Origin: Reticulitermes speratus
Lineage: Eukaryota > Arthropoda > Insecta > Blattodea > Rhinotermitidae
DNA: 64,000 bases
NCBI GenBank assembly: GCA_021186555.1
Contig: JAJKFL010000014.1
Coordinates: 41,136,200-41,200,199, forward strand
Direction of reading: 5' to 3'
Under the pieces are notes generated by a model, which worked only from the letters and a program-made list of their open reading frames with translations, made no database searches and had not been told where the DNA came from. A program made the translations under genes and the position numbers. How positions within the stretch are numbered: position 1 is the stretch's first letter; the number at the start of each line of letters is the position of its first letter. This document shows, piece by piece, positions 21,198-32,261 of the stretch.

Positions 21198-22768
21198 TAA
21201 TCTGTCTTACTGTGTAGTATTCAAAAACACTACACAGTTATTCAACTGTGTAGTGTTTTTGAATAACTGACACAGAATTCAAAAATACTACATAGTTATT
21301 CAAAATGCTACACAGTTATTCAAAAATACTACACAGTTATTCAAAATACTATACAGTTATTCAAAAATACTACACAGTTATTCAAAATACTATACAGTTA
21401 TTCAAAAACACTACACAGTTATTCAACTGTGTAGTGTTTTTGAATAACTGACACAGAATTCAAAAATACTACACAGTTATTCAAAATACTACACAGTTAT
21501 TCAAAAATACTACACAGTTATTCAAAATACTATACAGTTATTCAAAATACTACACAGTTATTCAAAAATACTACACAGTTATTCAAAAATACTACACAGT
21601 TATTCAAAAATACTACACAGTTATTCAAAAATACTACACAGTTATTCAAAATACTATACAGTTATTCAAAATACAACACAGTTATTCAAAATACTACACA
21701 GTTATTCAAAAATACTACACAGTTATTCAAAAATACTACACAGTTATTCAAAAACACTACACAGTTTTTCAAAATACTATACAGTTATTCAAAATACAAC
21801 ACAGTTATTCAAAATACTATACAGTTATTCAAAATACAACACAGTTATTCAAAATACTATACAGTTTTTCAAAAATACTACACAGTTATTCAAAAATACT
21901 ACACAGTTATTAAAAAATACTACACAGTTATTCAAAATACTATACAGTTATTCAAAATACAACACAGTTATTCAAAAATACTACACAGTTATTCAAAATA
22001 CTATACAGTTATTCAAAATACAACACAGTTATTCAAAAATACTACACAGTTATTCAAAAATACTATACAGTTATTCAAAAATACTACACAGTTATTCAAA
22101 AATACTACACAGTTATTCAAAAATACTACACAGTTATTCAATATACAACACAGTTATTCAAAAATACTACACAGTTATTCAAAATACTACACAGTTATTC
22201 AAAATACTATACAGTTATTCAAAATACAACACAGTTATTCAAAAATACTACACAGTTATTCAAAATACTATACAGTTATTCAAAATACAACACAGTTATT
22301 CAAAATACAACACAGTTATTCAAAAATACTACACAGTTATTCAAAAATACTACACAGTTATTCAAAATACTACGCAGTTATTCAAAAATACTACACAGTT
22401 ATTCAAAATACTATACAGGTATTCAAAATACAACACAGTTATTCAAAATACAACACAGTTATTCAAAAATACTACACAGTTATTCAAAAATACTACACAG
22501 TTATTCAAAATACTACACAGTTATTCAAAAATACTACACAGTTATTCAAAATACTATACAGTTATTCAAAATACAACACAGTTATTCAAAATACAACACA
22601 GTTATTCAAAAATACTACACAGTTATTCAAAAATACTACACAGTTATTCAAAATACTACACAGTTATTCAAAAATACTACACAGTTATTCAAAATACTAT
22701 ACAGGTATTCAAAATACAACACAGTTATTCAAAATACAACACAGTTATTCAAAAATACTACACAGTTG
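21198..22768. repeat. 19-20 bp minisatellite with inverted blocks, about 78 copies
   Basis: The unit is ACACAGTTATTCAAAAATACT or one base shorter, with CTATACAG and ACAACACAG variants. Two short blocks (about 21245-21270 and 21425-21450) hold the unit in reverse orientation (ACTGTGTAGTGTTTTTGAAT), giving local hairpins. A repeated composite of about 180 bp is visible in 22260-22760. Confidence 0.95.
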
Positions 22769-22784
22769 CCGACATTTATTTATT

Positions 22785-22945
22785 TTAACTTGCATTTTAA
22801 TGTGTACCGTGAATGTATAGCTGATGTAATTTGAGAAAGGTGAGCCCCTGAAGATGAACCATAAATTGGTTCGAAATATGTCGGACATTTTTTAATAAAA
22901 ATTGTGTTGTATAACACAAACAGTTTACATTTGTCGGAGTGAGAT
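22785..22945 (+). mobile_element. Hammerhead-bearing element, single arm
   Basis: A leader-like GTACCGTGAATGTATAGCTG precedes a module at 22846-22880 (CTGAAGA, stem GAACC/GGTTC, GAA, ATATGT, C, GG). The tail AATAAAAATTGTGTTGTATAA ... TTTACATTTGTCGG is shared with the elements at 45.7 and 53.4-53.6 kb. It starts 17 bp after the 20-bp array. Confidence 0.6.
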
Positions 22946-22979
22946 TTATTGTAATCAATTTCAAACTTCTTATACTTCT

Positions 22980-23235
22980 TCTGTACAAACCGCAAAGTTA
23001 CGGGTTCGATTCTCGATGGGGTCATTGGGATTATTCCTTGACCTAATCCTTCCGGTCGCACGATGGCCCTGGAGTCGATTACCCTTTTAACAGATATTAG
23101 TACCAGGTCTCTATCCTGGGGGAGGGGTAAATGCGGCCAGTGCGTAGGGCTGACAACCTTACCACCCTAAAGTGCCCATTGTCTAGAAATTCTGGAAGCC
23201 TCAACCTCCTGGAATCCTAGGGGCCTGTCCAAGTC
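22980..23235 (+). mobile_element. SINE-C copy 2, 5'-truncated, tail expanded into an array
   Basis: Begins in the head at ACAAACCGCAAAGTTACGGG, has the B-box-like GGGTTCGATTCTC and the family body. It ends at GGGGCCTGTCCAAG, which flows without a break into the 34-bp array. Confidence 0.85.
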
Positions 23236-24072
23236 TGTACAGGGATTTCTGTACAGGCGTGTCCAAGTCTGTACAAGAATTGCTGTACAGGCCTGTTCAA
23301 GTCTGTACAGGGATTTCTGTACAGGCGTGTCCAAGCCTGTACAAGAATTGCTGTACAGGCCTGTCCAAGTCTGTACAGGGATTTCTGTACAGGCGTGTCC
23401 AAGCCTGTACAAGAATTGCTGTACAGGCCTGTCCAAGTCTGTACAGGGATTTCTGTACAGGCGTGTCCAAGTCTGTACAAGAATTGCTGTACAGGCCTGT
23501 TCAAGTCTGTACAGGGATTTCTGTACAGGCGTGTCCAAGCCTGTACAAGAATTGCTGTACAGGCCTGTCCAAGTCTGTACAGGGATTTCTGTACAGGCGT
23601 GTCCAAGCCTGTACAAGAATTGCTGTACAGGCCTGTCTAAGTCTGTACAGGGATTTCTGTACAGGCGTGTCCAAGCCTGTACAAGAATTGCTGTACAGGC
23701 CTGTCCAAGCCTGTACAGGGATTTCTGTACAGGGCTGTCCAAGTCTGTACAAGAATTGCTGTACAGGCCTGTCCAAGTCTGTACAAGGATTGCTGTACAG
23801 GCCTGTCCAAGTCTGTACAAAGATTGCTGTACAGGCCTGTCCAAGCCTGTACAAAGATTGCTGTACAGGCCTGTCCAAGTCTGTACAAGGATTGCTGTAC
23901 AGGCCTGTCCAAGTCTATACAAAGATTGCTGTACAGGCCTGTCCAAGTCTGTACAAGGATTTCTGTACAGGCCTGTCCAAGTCTGTACAAGGATTGCTGA
24001 ACAAGCCTGTCCAAGTTTGTACAAGGATTGCTGTACAGGCCTGTCCAAATCTGTACAAGGATTGCTGTACAT
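23221..24072. repeat. 34-bp minisatellite derived from the SINE-C tail, about 25 copies
   Basis: The unit GGCCTGTCCAAGTCTGTACA plus AGGATTGCTGTACA corresponds to the normal SINE-C end GGCCTGTCCAGGCCTGTAAT plus GGGATTGCTTT. The left 540 bp is organised as 68-bp dimers; the right 310 bp is monomeric. ACAGGCCTGT in each unit is a perfect 10-bp palindrome. Stop-free units create frames over 320 codons on both strands, which are not genes. Confidence 0.95.
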
Positions 24073-24601
24073 TTTTTTATACTTCACCTGCACATATATG
24101 ATTTTGTTTGACTTCTGCTTGGGTAATTTTGTGACAAAATTGTACACGTACGGAATTTTTGAAATCCATACGCCATTCGCGTGTCAGTGCGCAACGTGGA
24201 AATTCGGCAACTGTGTGCAGAGCCTTGCTTTGGCAACCGCCGCTGTTTTTAATGATAGCCGTGTGCCGCATATCGCAGGTGGGGAAGCCACTGTGTAGTA
24301 CGAGTATACACGTAACGAGAGTTTTATGGAAGATCAATTTAATGTTAGCCCTTAAAAGCCCTTTCTGAATTAGGAGTGGCTCTCATACATATTCTGAAGG
24401 ACTTGGCTTCGATCGTTTGTGTATGAATTCTCCGTGTAGTTATTCTGAGAAGACGAAATATATAGTAGAGGAGTAGGAGGAGGAGAAAGAAAGGCGAAGG
24501 AGAAATTAGGGAATATTTATAATTTTATTTTTTTATGGGCGCGAGAGAGTGACTGTCTTCGAAGGTCCTCACAACTGACCATTTCGTCACTCTGGTAGAC
24601 G
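24073..24601. other. Stretch without recognisable feature
   Basis: Purine-rich run near 24466-24505. No gene or known repeat recognised. Confidence 0.4.
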
Positions 24602-24771
24602 TACAGTAGCACCTCGATTATCCGAAATAAAGGGGGGCGGACCCAATTTCGGATAAGCAAAATTTCGGATAATTCGGAAATTCGGCTGGACGTTATAAGG
24701 TGCAATAAAAATAACATTTAGTGAGAAACACGTCTTATGTTAATAACATTTATAGCACAATAAAGTGTATG

Positions 24772-25165
24772 ATATTTACAATACAATACAACAATACAAA
24801 GTGTATGATATTTACAGATACAATACAACAATACAAAGTGTATGATATTTACAGATACAATACAACAATACAAAGTGTATGATATTTACAGATACAATAC
24901 AACAATACAAAGTGTACGATATTTACAGATACAATACAAAAATACAAAGTTTACGATATTTACAGATACAATACAATACAAAGTGTACGATATTTACAGA
25001 TACAATACAACACTACAAAGTGTACGATATTTACAGATACAATACAACACTACAAAGTGTACGATATTTACAGATACAATACAACAATACAAAGTGTACG
25101 ATATTTATAGATACAATACAACAATACAAAGTGTATGATATTTACAGATACAATACAAAACTACA
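24772..25165. repeat. 37-bp minisatellite inside the pogo-like element
   Basis: About 11 copies of a unit with AAAGTGTATGATATTTACAG and ATACAATACAACAAT. Unit length varies by several bases. It lies wholly inside the transposon. Confidence 0.93.
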
Positions 25166-25191
25166 GATTTGTACGAAAAAAAAATCTGATT

Positions 25192-25302
25192 TTAGTTTGA
25201 ACTTTTCTTTTCACAAAGTTTTTTGGCTGCAGTGTCCATCCACCGCTTTATCAATAACAAGTCGGCCGGTGACGACTTCTCGCTTTCTTCAACATCATCT
25301 CG
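25192..25302 (-). pseudogene. Pogo/jerky-like transposase C-terminal remnant
   Basis: The minus-strand frame reads EESEKSSPADLLLIKRWMDT then AAKKLCEKKSSN before a stop. A terminal acidic stretch followed by L-RRW-D-AA-K and a lysine/serine end resembles the last 40 residues of Tigger/jerky-type transposases. It lies inside the element at the expected end relative to the inverted repeat. The catalytic domain and the CENP-B-like DNA-binding domain are gone. The match is short, so confidence is moderate. Confidence 0.5.
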
Positions 25303-25376
25303 CCTACAAAAAAAAGGCGTTTCGGTTAACCCGAGTTTCGTTTAAGCGAAGTTCGGTTAACCGAGGGTCTACTGTA

Positions 25377-25888
25377 GTATGAAAATTAAAGTGCTAGTTT
25401 AGCGAAAAGTAGCAGCTTAAATTAAGGGTTGCGGAATTTTGATTTCTGGCTAACGATCAAACACAAAATTAGAAAAATATTTTGCCTAACTTTAAAGCAA
25501 GGGAATTAATTTTGATGAATTGAAATCAGCTTCGTGAGAGGCGTGCAGTAGGAACGTGGATCACTGGACCCATCTAAGTATTTGCTTGAAGAGGGAATAT
25601 GACCACGGAAATCTGTGTCAAGATGGCCGGTCGCAGGACCTTTAAGATATATTCTGAAATTTAGCTGTCAGTTCTACAAAGGAAAGATGGAAATCTTCCT
25701 CATTTTCCTTAACACATATGCTTTGCTTTGTTACATATTTAAATTATATACATGACATATGAAATACGTTGACAATCCCAATCGCATACAAAACTATTGT
25801 ACATTTTTTACACGTTGCATTTTAGTGGCCCAGTTGTCTTAGCAGTTGTTTGGATGATTATATGTAACCTGAATTATATGTAAATACT
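25377..25888. other. Stretch without recognisable feature
   Basis: No gene or repeat recognised. Confidence 0.4.
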
Positions 25889-27095
25889 GAGCTCGTACCA
25901 CGCAGTAAACACACTACTTCTCTGTTATACAAATCAGTTAATGCTGTACAGTGAAATAATAGCAGTTTGTTCTGAGATCCACACAAAACACATAAATACA
26001 GTCCGTACCGCGCAGTAAACACACTCCGTCTCAGTTATACAAACCAGTCAGTTAATGTTGTACAGCGAAATAATCGCTGTTGGTTCTGAGATCCACACAA
26101 AACACATAAATACAGTCCGTACCGCGCAGTAAACACACTCCGTCTCAGTTATACAAACCAGTCAGTTAATGCTGTACAGTGAAATAATCGCTGTTTGTTC
26201 TGATATCCACACAAAACATAAATACAGTCCGTACCGCGCAGTAAACACCTCCGTCTCAGTTATACAAACCAGTCAGTTAATGCTGTACAGTGAAATAATC
26301 GCTGTTTGTTCTGAGATCCACACAAAACACATAAATACAGTCCGTACCGCGCAGTAAACACCTCCGTCTCAGTTATACAAACTAGTCAGTTAATGCTGTA
26401 CAGTGAAATAATCGCTGTTTGTTCTGAGATCCACACAAAACACATAAATACAGTCCGTACCGCGCAGTAAACACACTCCGTCTCAGTTATACAAACCAGT
26501 CAGTTAATGCTGTACAGTGAAATAATCGCTGTTTGTTCTGAGATCCACACAAAACACATAAATACAGTCCGTACCGCGCAGTAAACACACTCCGTCTCAG
26601 TTATACAAACCAGTCAGTTAATGCTGTACAGTGAAATAATCGCTGTTTGTTCTGAGATCCACACAAAACACATAAATACAGTCCGTACCGCGCAGTAAAC
26701 ACACTCCGTCTCAGTTATACAAACCAGTCAGTTAATGCTGTACAGTGAAATAATCGCTGTTTGTTCTGAGATCCACACAAAACACATAAATACAGTCCGT
26801 ACCGCGCAGTAAACACACTCCGTCTCAGTTATACAAACCAGTCAGTTAATGCTGTACAGTGAAATAATCGCTGTTTGTTCTGAGATCCACACAAAACACA
26901 TAAATACAGTCCGTACCGCGCAGTAAACACACTCCGTCTCAGTTATACAAACCAGTCAGTTAATGCTGTACAGTGAAATAATCGCTGTTTGTTCTGAGAT
27001 CCACACAAAACACATAAATACACTGTGTGGGCAGAACGTGGATTTTTTTAACGTTGAACTTGGTTGTTGATACAGTAACCAACGGGCCTTGAAGT
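25889..27095 (+). repeat. 114-bp tandem array, second locus (10 units)
   Basis: Units start at about 25889, 26001, 26115, 26227, 26339, 26453, 26567, 26681, 26795 and 26909. The first unit is diverged and the last passes into the parent tail (GTGTGGGCAGAACGTGGATT ... TAACCAACGGGCC). Units from 26453 onward are almost identical, implying recent homogenisation. Confidence 0.95.
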
Positions 27096-27560
27096 GTTAT
27101 TTTCATTACCATGATGTCAAACAACCTGTGTATAAGGGCCTGCGATTCTAAGAAACTTTATAATTCCACAAAGATATATAAATTTTAATTTGATATGTGT
27201 GATTATAATTTAGTGCCAATCAGGTACCTAAGCAGCTTCTACAGTGGACAAGTTCGTAACGTCCTTCTGGATTATGGGCAGTCTCTTTTATTTTCAGCTT
27301 CTTCACAGCGATCTGGAGCCAGCAGATTGTAGTTTTCAAACTGTTGCTTCTACCATTTTGTTATCCAATCCCTTTCCTTCCTCTCTGCAATTTCTTCTTT
27401 CTGTCAGCTTCAATTCTTTGACCTACTTTCCCATCTCTAATTCAACGCATTTAGACCCATTTTTTTTTCTTTTCGCTTATCCTTTCACGTGTCTAGCTTC
27501 TGAATACATCGCATTTTACTGTCTCTAGAAGTTTCATTTTTTGCTCAACTTTTATACTGT
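27096..27560. other. Stretch without recognisable feature
   Basis: A pyrimidine-rich 94-codon plus frame at 27244-27528 has no domain and reads as low-complexity. Not called a gene. Confidence 0.4.
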
Positions 27561-27838
27561 GTGGCCGGGTAGCTCAGTTGTTATAGTGACAAGACTATGG
27601 CGTGGACATTTAAGGAAACGTTTTTAGATGGTTCGACTCCAGGCAGCCAGAAGGGGGGTTTTCTCTTCTCCACCATATTCAGACCGGCTCTTGGGCGCAA
27701 AATGCACCCCAATGAATTTAAACTTTGGGTTCTTTTTGGGGGATAAATGAGTCGTGAAGATAACCACTCTTTTTCTAATTCCGAAGTTAAGAATGAATGG
27801 AGCAACGCGGCTGTGCCCCATGCTTCTTCCTTACTTCC
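27561..27838 (+). mobile_element. SINE-F copy
   Basis: tRNA-like head GTGGCCGGGTAGCTCAGTTG with A box and B-box-like GGTTCGACTCC, then a body with CCAATGAATTTAAACTTTGG and an end with AAGTTAAGAATGAATGGAGC. This is a different family from A to E, though its end resembles the fragment at 53124-53260. Confidence 0.75.
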
Positions 27839-28365
27839 TTAAACCAAGTTCATCTGTATTAGATCAACTTTTTAAAACCCAGTAGACGCTCGATGCAAAT
27901 TTTGTGTTATCCCGGTACTTAATGTGCTTCTGAGTTAAATGCGTTAAAATAATTGGAAATAATTTTAACCTCTTTAGCCAGTTGTGTAATATCTCAATTA
28001 ACAATGCCTTAATTAATGTCAAAAGAACAGTACGATAACTTAGTATGTCGGCTGATCACTTCATCTAGTCCTGTAAGGAAAAGGAACCGTCCATATTTGT
28101 CTTTTACCGTTCAAACCCGAAGGCCCGGCTTCAAACCGCCACTTCGTGTGTGACTTATTGCCCACAGATTGACACTGAGACTGTCTTTACTCTGAATACC
28201 TCATTGCCCCCGTCAGCATCATTCCACCAATGCTCCTTACATATTCATTGATATATCTTCAATGCTACGTAAGGATAACAAATGAACAAGCTTTGTTAAA
28301 TACCACCCTGTACGTGATTTCGGGCATCCGCCGCGATGTAGATGATATCTGCGCTCTTTTGGGTG
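27839..28365. other. Stretch without recognisable feature
   Basis: No gene or repeat recognised. Confidence 0.4.
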
Positions 28366-28516
28366 ATGAGTGACCAGCCCGTCGCAGAGACCTCTACCTG
28401 ACAACACACAACACTCACAAGAGACAGACATCCATGCCCCCGGTAGGATTCGAACCCGCAATCCCAGTAAGCGAACAGCCGCAGACCCACGCCTTAGACC
28501 GCACGGCTACTGGGAT
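28366..28516 (-). mobile_element. SINE-A copy 5, 3'-truncated
   Basis: Only the tRNA head and the first half of the body remain, starting at ATGAGTGACCAGCCC. The poly-A half is missing. Confidence 0.88.
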
Positions 28517-28815
28517 AGGCATAGTGTATATATATATACAGTAGTCTATAATAATATTCATTGATATTTATGTACATGTAACCATAACATTTGGAAAACG
28601 CGTACACGCACAATTGATATCAGCTGCGGAACACACACGTTATGTATTATGAAATTTACAAATGTTATTTTGTCAATTTAAATGCAGAACACACTGTATA
28701 TGTTATGAAATATATACTACGATGTTATCAACTTAGATGGTTTTAAGTTTGGTATATGTACTCCGTGAAGGTGGTATATTCATGTCGATATATGTCAGAG
28801 TAATGTCTATACTGT

Positions 28816-28868
<53 letters not shown>

Positions 28869-29108
28869 TTGAAAGATATGGATTTAGACGAAATTCGGCA
28901 TAGAATATCCCTAATAATACCATTCAGCATTTGTGGGTTTCTTTGAAATCGGCTCAGGAAAGTTCGTGCTATACCTATGTGTGTAAATGGAATTATATTG
29001 GGTGCGTGCCTTTAAAGTTTATGGAAATTGGCAAATAAGGAACGATTTTGTAAAGTCTATGTACTATAAGTTCTAAAAGGTTCTGACGATGGTAGGTAAC
29101 ATTGAGAA
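28517..29108. other. Stretch with (TA)n microsatellite
   Basis: A pure (AT)n run occupies about 28819-28866. Otherwise AT-rich sequence with no gene recognised. Confidence 0.5.
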
Positions 29109-29109
29109 C

Positions 29110-29221
29110 TAATGGGTTTCTGGACTTCACCTGAGAATGGAAGCAGATCCAGTTTCCGAAACGTCGTGTTATCTATTTATTTTAAATTTCCGGACGATGG
29201 ACGAAGTCCAGAAACCCATTA
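29110..29221 (+). mobile_element. Short fold-back with a hammerhead-like module
   Basis: AATGGGTTTCTGGACTTC and its reverse complement bracket about 75 bp. The module inside (29129-29165) has CTGAGAA, stem GGAA/TTCC, GAA, ACGT, C, and flanks CAC/GTG that pair. Position 8 of the core is changed. Confidence 0.5.
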
Positions 29222-29422
29222 CTTCCCTATGTTCTATGTTACGATCCACACTTTCTATTTGCCACGAGATCTAGTCTTTTTCACTAGAAATGTAGGCCTT
29301 TACGTCGGCCTTACTGAACCCTAAATCTATAAATGACTTACGTGAGATTACTTCTTTGTGAATGCTCCCAAATTTTCGAAAAATAATAGATTCTTTTTTT
29401 TTTTAACTTTCGCGGCGACATG

Positions 29423-29614
29423 ATTCAATATAGTTTTCTCGGGCGCACAGCCGCGTCAAGTCGTTTGAATACAACGTTTCGGGGACTAGCTCCGTCCCCA
29501 TCCTCAGGCAAAACTGATTTCAGTTTTGCCTGAGGATGGGGACGGAGCTAGTCCCCGAAACGTTGTATTCAAACGAATTGACGCGGCTGTGCGCCCGAGA
29601 AAACTATATTGAAT
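29423..29614. mobile_element. Near-perfect 95-bp palindrome with two hammerhead-like modules
   Basis: Arms 29423-29517 and 29520-29614 match except for one base, with a 2-nt centre. Each arm carries CTGAGGA, stem GGGGAC/GTCCCC, GAA, ACGT, T. The modules face outward (minus at 29474-29508, plus at 29529-29563). Confidence 0.85.
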
Positions 29615-29751
29615 AGTTTTATTTTTTCGGAATTTTCGCTGGCTTCGCTCGCTTTGTCGTCTTGGTAAGAGTAACATGTAGATATATATCAGTGTGGTAT
29701 ATCGGTGTAATGGCAGTGGCGGCTTATTTGGAGGAAAAAACCTTCGGTGTT

Positions 29752-29961
29752 TCAAGCTACGACTGAACAGCAAATTGTACGTAAAACGTCACGCCGACAA
29801 GTTGAATGTTGGCGATACTCCGCTGCGGTTTTTCGAATTATTTTCGGCCTCTGTGAACCCTCCTCTGCCTCCTTCTTCCGTTTTCGGTAGTTTTCTTGCT
29901 TTTGTGCGTTAGTTAGTCTCGGCATCGTGAACCTGTAAAAAACAGCGCCGAGGTGACCCAC
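29752..29961 (-). CDS. Possible TE-derived basic peptide fragment
   Basis: The frame contains MPRLTNAQKQENYRKRKKEA, a basic, bZIP-like start similar to short N-terminal segments of some insect transposon proteins, then KTAAEYRQ. It loses resemblance after about 50 residues. I cannot name the element, and no terminal repeats are visible. It could be chance. Confidence 0.25.
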   Translation of the reverse strand: MGHLGAVFYRFTMPRLTNAQKQENYRKRKKEAEEGSQRPKIIRKTAAEYRQHSTCRRDVLRTICCSVVA

Positions 29962-29990
29962 CTGTGTGTACCGAAATGTAAGACGTTAGA
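29942..29990. repeat. Solitary copy of the 55-56 bp unit
   Basis: AGCGCCGAGGTGACCCACCT followed by GTGTGTACCGAAATG matches the array monomer that begins 200 bp later. It may be the ancestral single copy. Confidence 0.8.
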
Positions 29991-30186
29991 TGGTGAGAGT
30001 GTGAAAATCGTAGGTGATTTTGACATGGCCGCCATTTTGGCAGATTTCAAGACTTTTTGATGATTCTTTTTTTAGCGTGTAGGCATATTGCTTACCTTTC
30101 AAACTATGTATCGTTCACTGCTGTAGTCGAAGTAGGCGCGGAGCACTGTGAAGAAACGTAGGTAACGCGAAAGTCTGACACCGCGA

Positions 30187-31356
30187 GCGCCGAGGTGACC
30201 CACCTATATGTACCGAAATGTAAGACTTTTACGTCAAAACAGCGCCGAGGTGACCCACCTATATGTACCGAAATGTAAGACGTTTACGTCAAAACAGCGC
30301 CGAGGTGACCAACCTATGTGTACCGAAATGTAAGACTTTTACGTCAAAACAGCGCCGAGGTGACCCACCTATGTGTACCGAAATGTAAGACGTTTTACGT
30401 CAAAACAGCGCCGAGGTGACCCACCTATGTGTACCGAAATGTAAGACGTTTTACGTCAAAACAGCGCCGGGGTGACCCACCTATGTGTACCGAAATGTAA
30501 GACGTTTTACGTCAAAACAGCGCCGGGGTGACCCACCTATGTGTACCGAAATGTAAGACTTTTACGTCAAAACAGCGCCGGGGTGACCCACCTATGTGTA
30601 CCGAAATGTAAGACTTTTACGTCAAAACAGCGCCGAGGTGACCCACCTATGTGTACCGAAATGTAAGACGTTTTACGTCAAAACAGCGCCGAGGTGACCC
30701 ACCTATGTGTACCGAAATGTAAGACTTTTACGTCAAAACAGCGCCGAGGTGACCCACCTATGTGTACCGAAATGTAAGACGTTTTACGTCAAAACAGCGC
30801 CGGGGTGACCCACCTATGTGTACCGAAATGTAAGACGTTTTACGTCAAAACAGCGCCGAGGTGACCCACCTATGTGTACCAAAATGTAAGATGTTTTAAT
30901 TCAAAACAGCGCCGAGGTGACCCACCTATGTGTACCGAAATGTAAGACGTTTTACGTCAAAACAGCGCCGAGGTGACCCACCTATGTTTAACGAAATGTA
31001 AGACGTTTTACGTCAAAACAGCGCCGAGGTGACCCACCTATGTGTACCAAAATGTAAGATGTTTTAAGTCAAAACAGCGCCGAGGTGACCCACCTATGTG
31101 TACCGAAATGTAAGACTTTTACGTCAAAACAGCGCCGAGGTGACCCACCTATGTGTACTAAAATGTAAGACGTTTTACGTCAAAACAGCGCCGAGGTGAC
31201 CCACCTATGTGTACCGAAATGTAAGACGTTTTACGTCAAAACAGCGCCGAAGTGACCCACCTATGTGTACCGAAATGTAAGACGTTTTACGTCAAAACAG
31301 CGCCGAGGTGACCCACCTATGTGTACCGAAATGTAAGACGTTTTACGTCAAAACCT
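30187..31356. repeat. 55-56 bp minisatellite, about 21 copies
   Basis: The unit starts AGCGCCGAGGTGACCCACCT and ends TTTTACGTCAAAAC. CGTTTT and CTTTT versions give 56 and 55 bp. The last unit is cut by SINE-B sequence at CAAAAC. Confidence 0.95.
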
Positions 31357-31466
31357 GTTCCAGTGCCACTATCCATCGCAAATCTCACATGGACTGGCCT
31401 GGTATCGAACTCTATCGCCTGCGGTTAGAGGCCGGGGAATAACCGCCTGAGTCATGGCACGGCCCA
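31357..31466 (-). mobile_element. SINE-B head fragment at the array edge
   Basis: CTGTTCCAGTGCCACT ... ATGGACTGGCCTGGTATCGAAC ... CCGCCTGAGTCATGGCACGG is the tRNA head half of SINE-B, directly fused to the last minisatellite unit. Confidence 0.8.
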
Positions 31467-31797
31467 TAAATAGCTGAGATTAACCTGTGCTGTATTTAAA
31501 TATTCAGTTCTCATGTTGCAGTAGACACAGCAGCTCTTGTGTACACCAGTAGCAAGTAATGTACATATGACCTAACACTGAGGCACGTTCGGCTCTTTGC
31601 CTTCTGCACTCTGCTCAGAATTTCATACGCGCCGGCACTTTGCGGTCAGCAGCCGTCCTACTTAAACCTCTCTCCCATTTTTCTTACTTTCCCTCACACT
31701 TACCTACCCTTTCATATTACCTGCAGCTACCTCAATCCTTCGTTTCGTGTAAAAACTCTGACTTAGCAAGCTGTTCCTGAATTTGTGTCTCGGACTT
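31467..31797. other. Stretch with a possible relic of the GTACCGCGCAG element
   Basis: 31492-31530 (TTTAAATATTCAGTTCTC ... GCAGTAGACACAGC) resembles the start of that repeat. Nothing else recognised. Confidence 0.35.
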
Positions 31798-32081
31798 CTT
31801 TTTTTGTGGTGAAGGGCCCCGCAGCAGATGCTACGGACGCACCGCAGCCTTGAGGCTTATTGTGCAACCCTGTGATGAAGATGAGCAGTTTTTTCTCCGT
31901 TTTTCCGTGTAATGGAGCACAGGTGGATTGAAATTGACAGGGGAAAACCGAAGTAAGCGGGAAAAAACCTGTCGCAGTGACACTTTGTCCACCACAAATC
32001 CCACATGGTCTGACCCCGGGATCGAACCCGGGCCTCCGCGGTGAGAGGCTGGCGACTAACCGCCTGAGCCATGGCACGGCC
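31798..32081 (-). mobile_element. SINE-B full-length copy
   Basis: T-run, GTGGTGAAGGGCCCCGCAGC, body, then the tRNA head ending CCGCCTGAGCCATGGCACGG. B box GGTTCGATCCC is on its strand. It is flanked by the TGTGTCTCGGA duplication (31784-31794 and 32083-32093). Confidence 0.93.
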
Positions 32082-32261
32082 ATGTGTCTCGGAACTATAA
32101 ATATTTTGGCTGTGGGTGTTGTGGAGTTTCTGTCTTCACTTCTTGAGTTTCCGCAAACACCATGCAAGTAGCCTACTTCATTTTGTGTTTAGTGTGAAGC
32201 CTTCCTAGGTTCATGTCCTGGTATTAGATTGCGGTGGAGTTGGACATGCTCATTCTTGTGT

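Larger units (their letters stand above)
24604..25374 (-). mobile_element. Pogo/Tigger-like deleted transposon
   Basis: The ends are inverted: left CAGTAGCACCTCGATTATCC and right, reverse-complemented, CAGTAGACCCTCGGTTAACC. Each is followed inside by repeated TTCGG words. TA flanks both ends (24602-24603, 25375-25376). CAGT ends with TA duplication and CTCG(G/A)TTA(A/T)CCGAA subterminal motifs are characteristic of pogo/Tigger elements. The interior is mostly a 37-bp minisatellite plus a short C-terminal coding remnant. Confidence 0.85.

Noticed and set aside
23167..24298. Open frames of over 320 codons on both strands
   Set aside because: The 34-bp unit has no stop codons in several frames on either strand. 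The array derives from a SINE tail, not a gene.
27244..27528. 94-codon frame with hydrophobic, Ser/Phe-rich sequence
   Set aside because: Composition follows a pyrimidine-rich tract; no domain or conserved motif.
31763..32167. Frame with VSRQPLTAEARVRSRGQTMW and [12 protein letters not shown]
   Set aside because: Translation of a SINE-B copy; the same peptide appears at 43358-43699.
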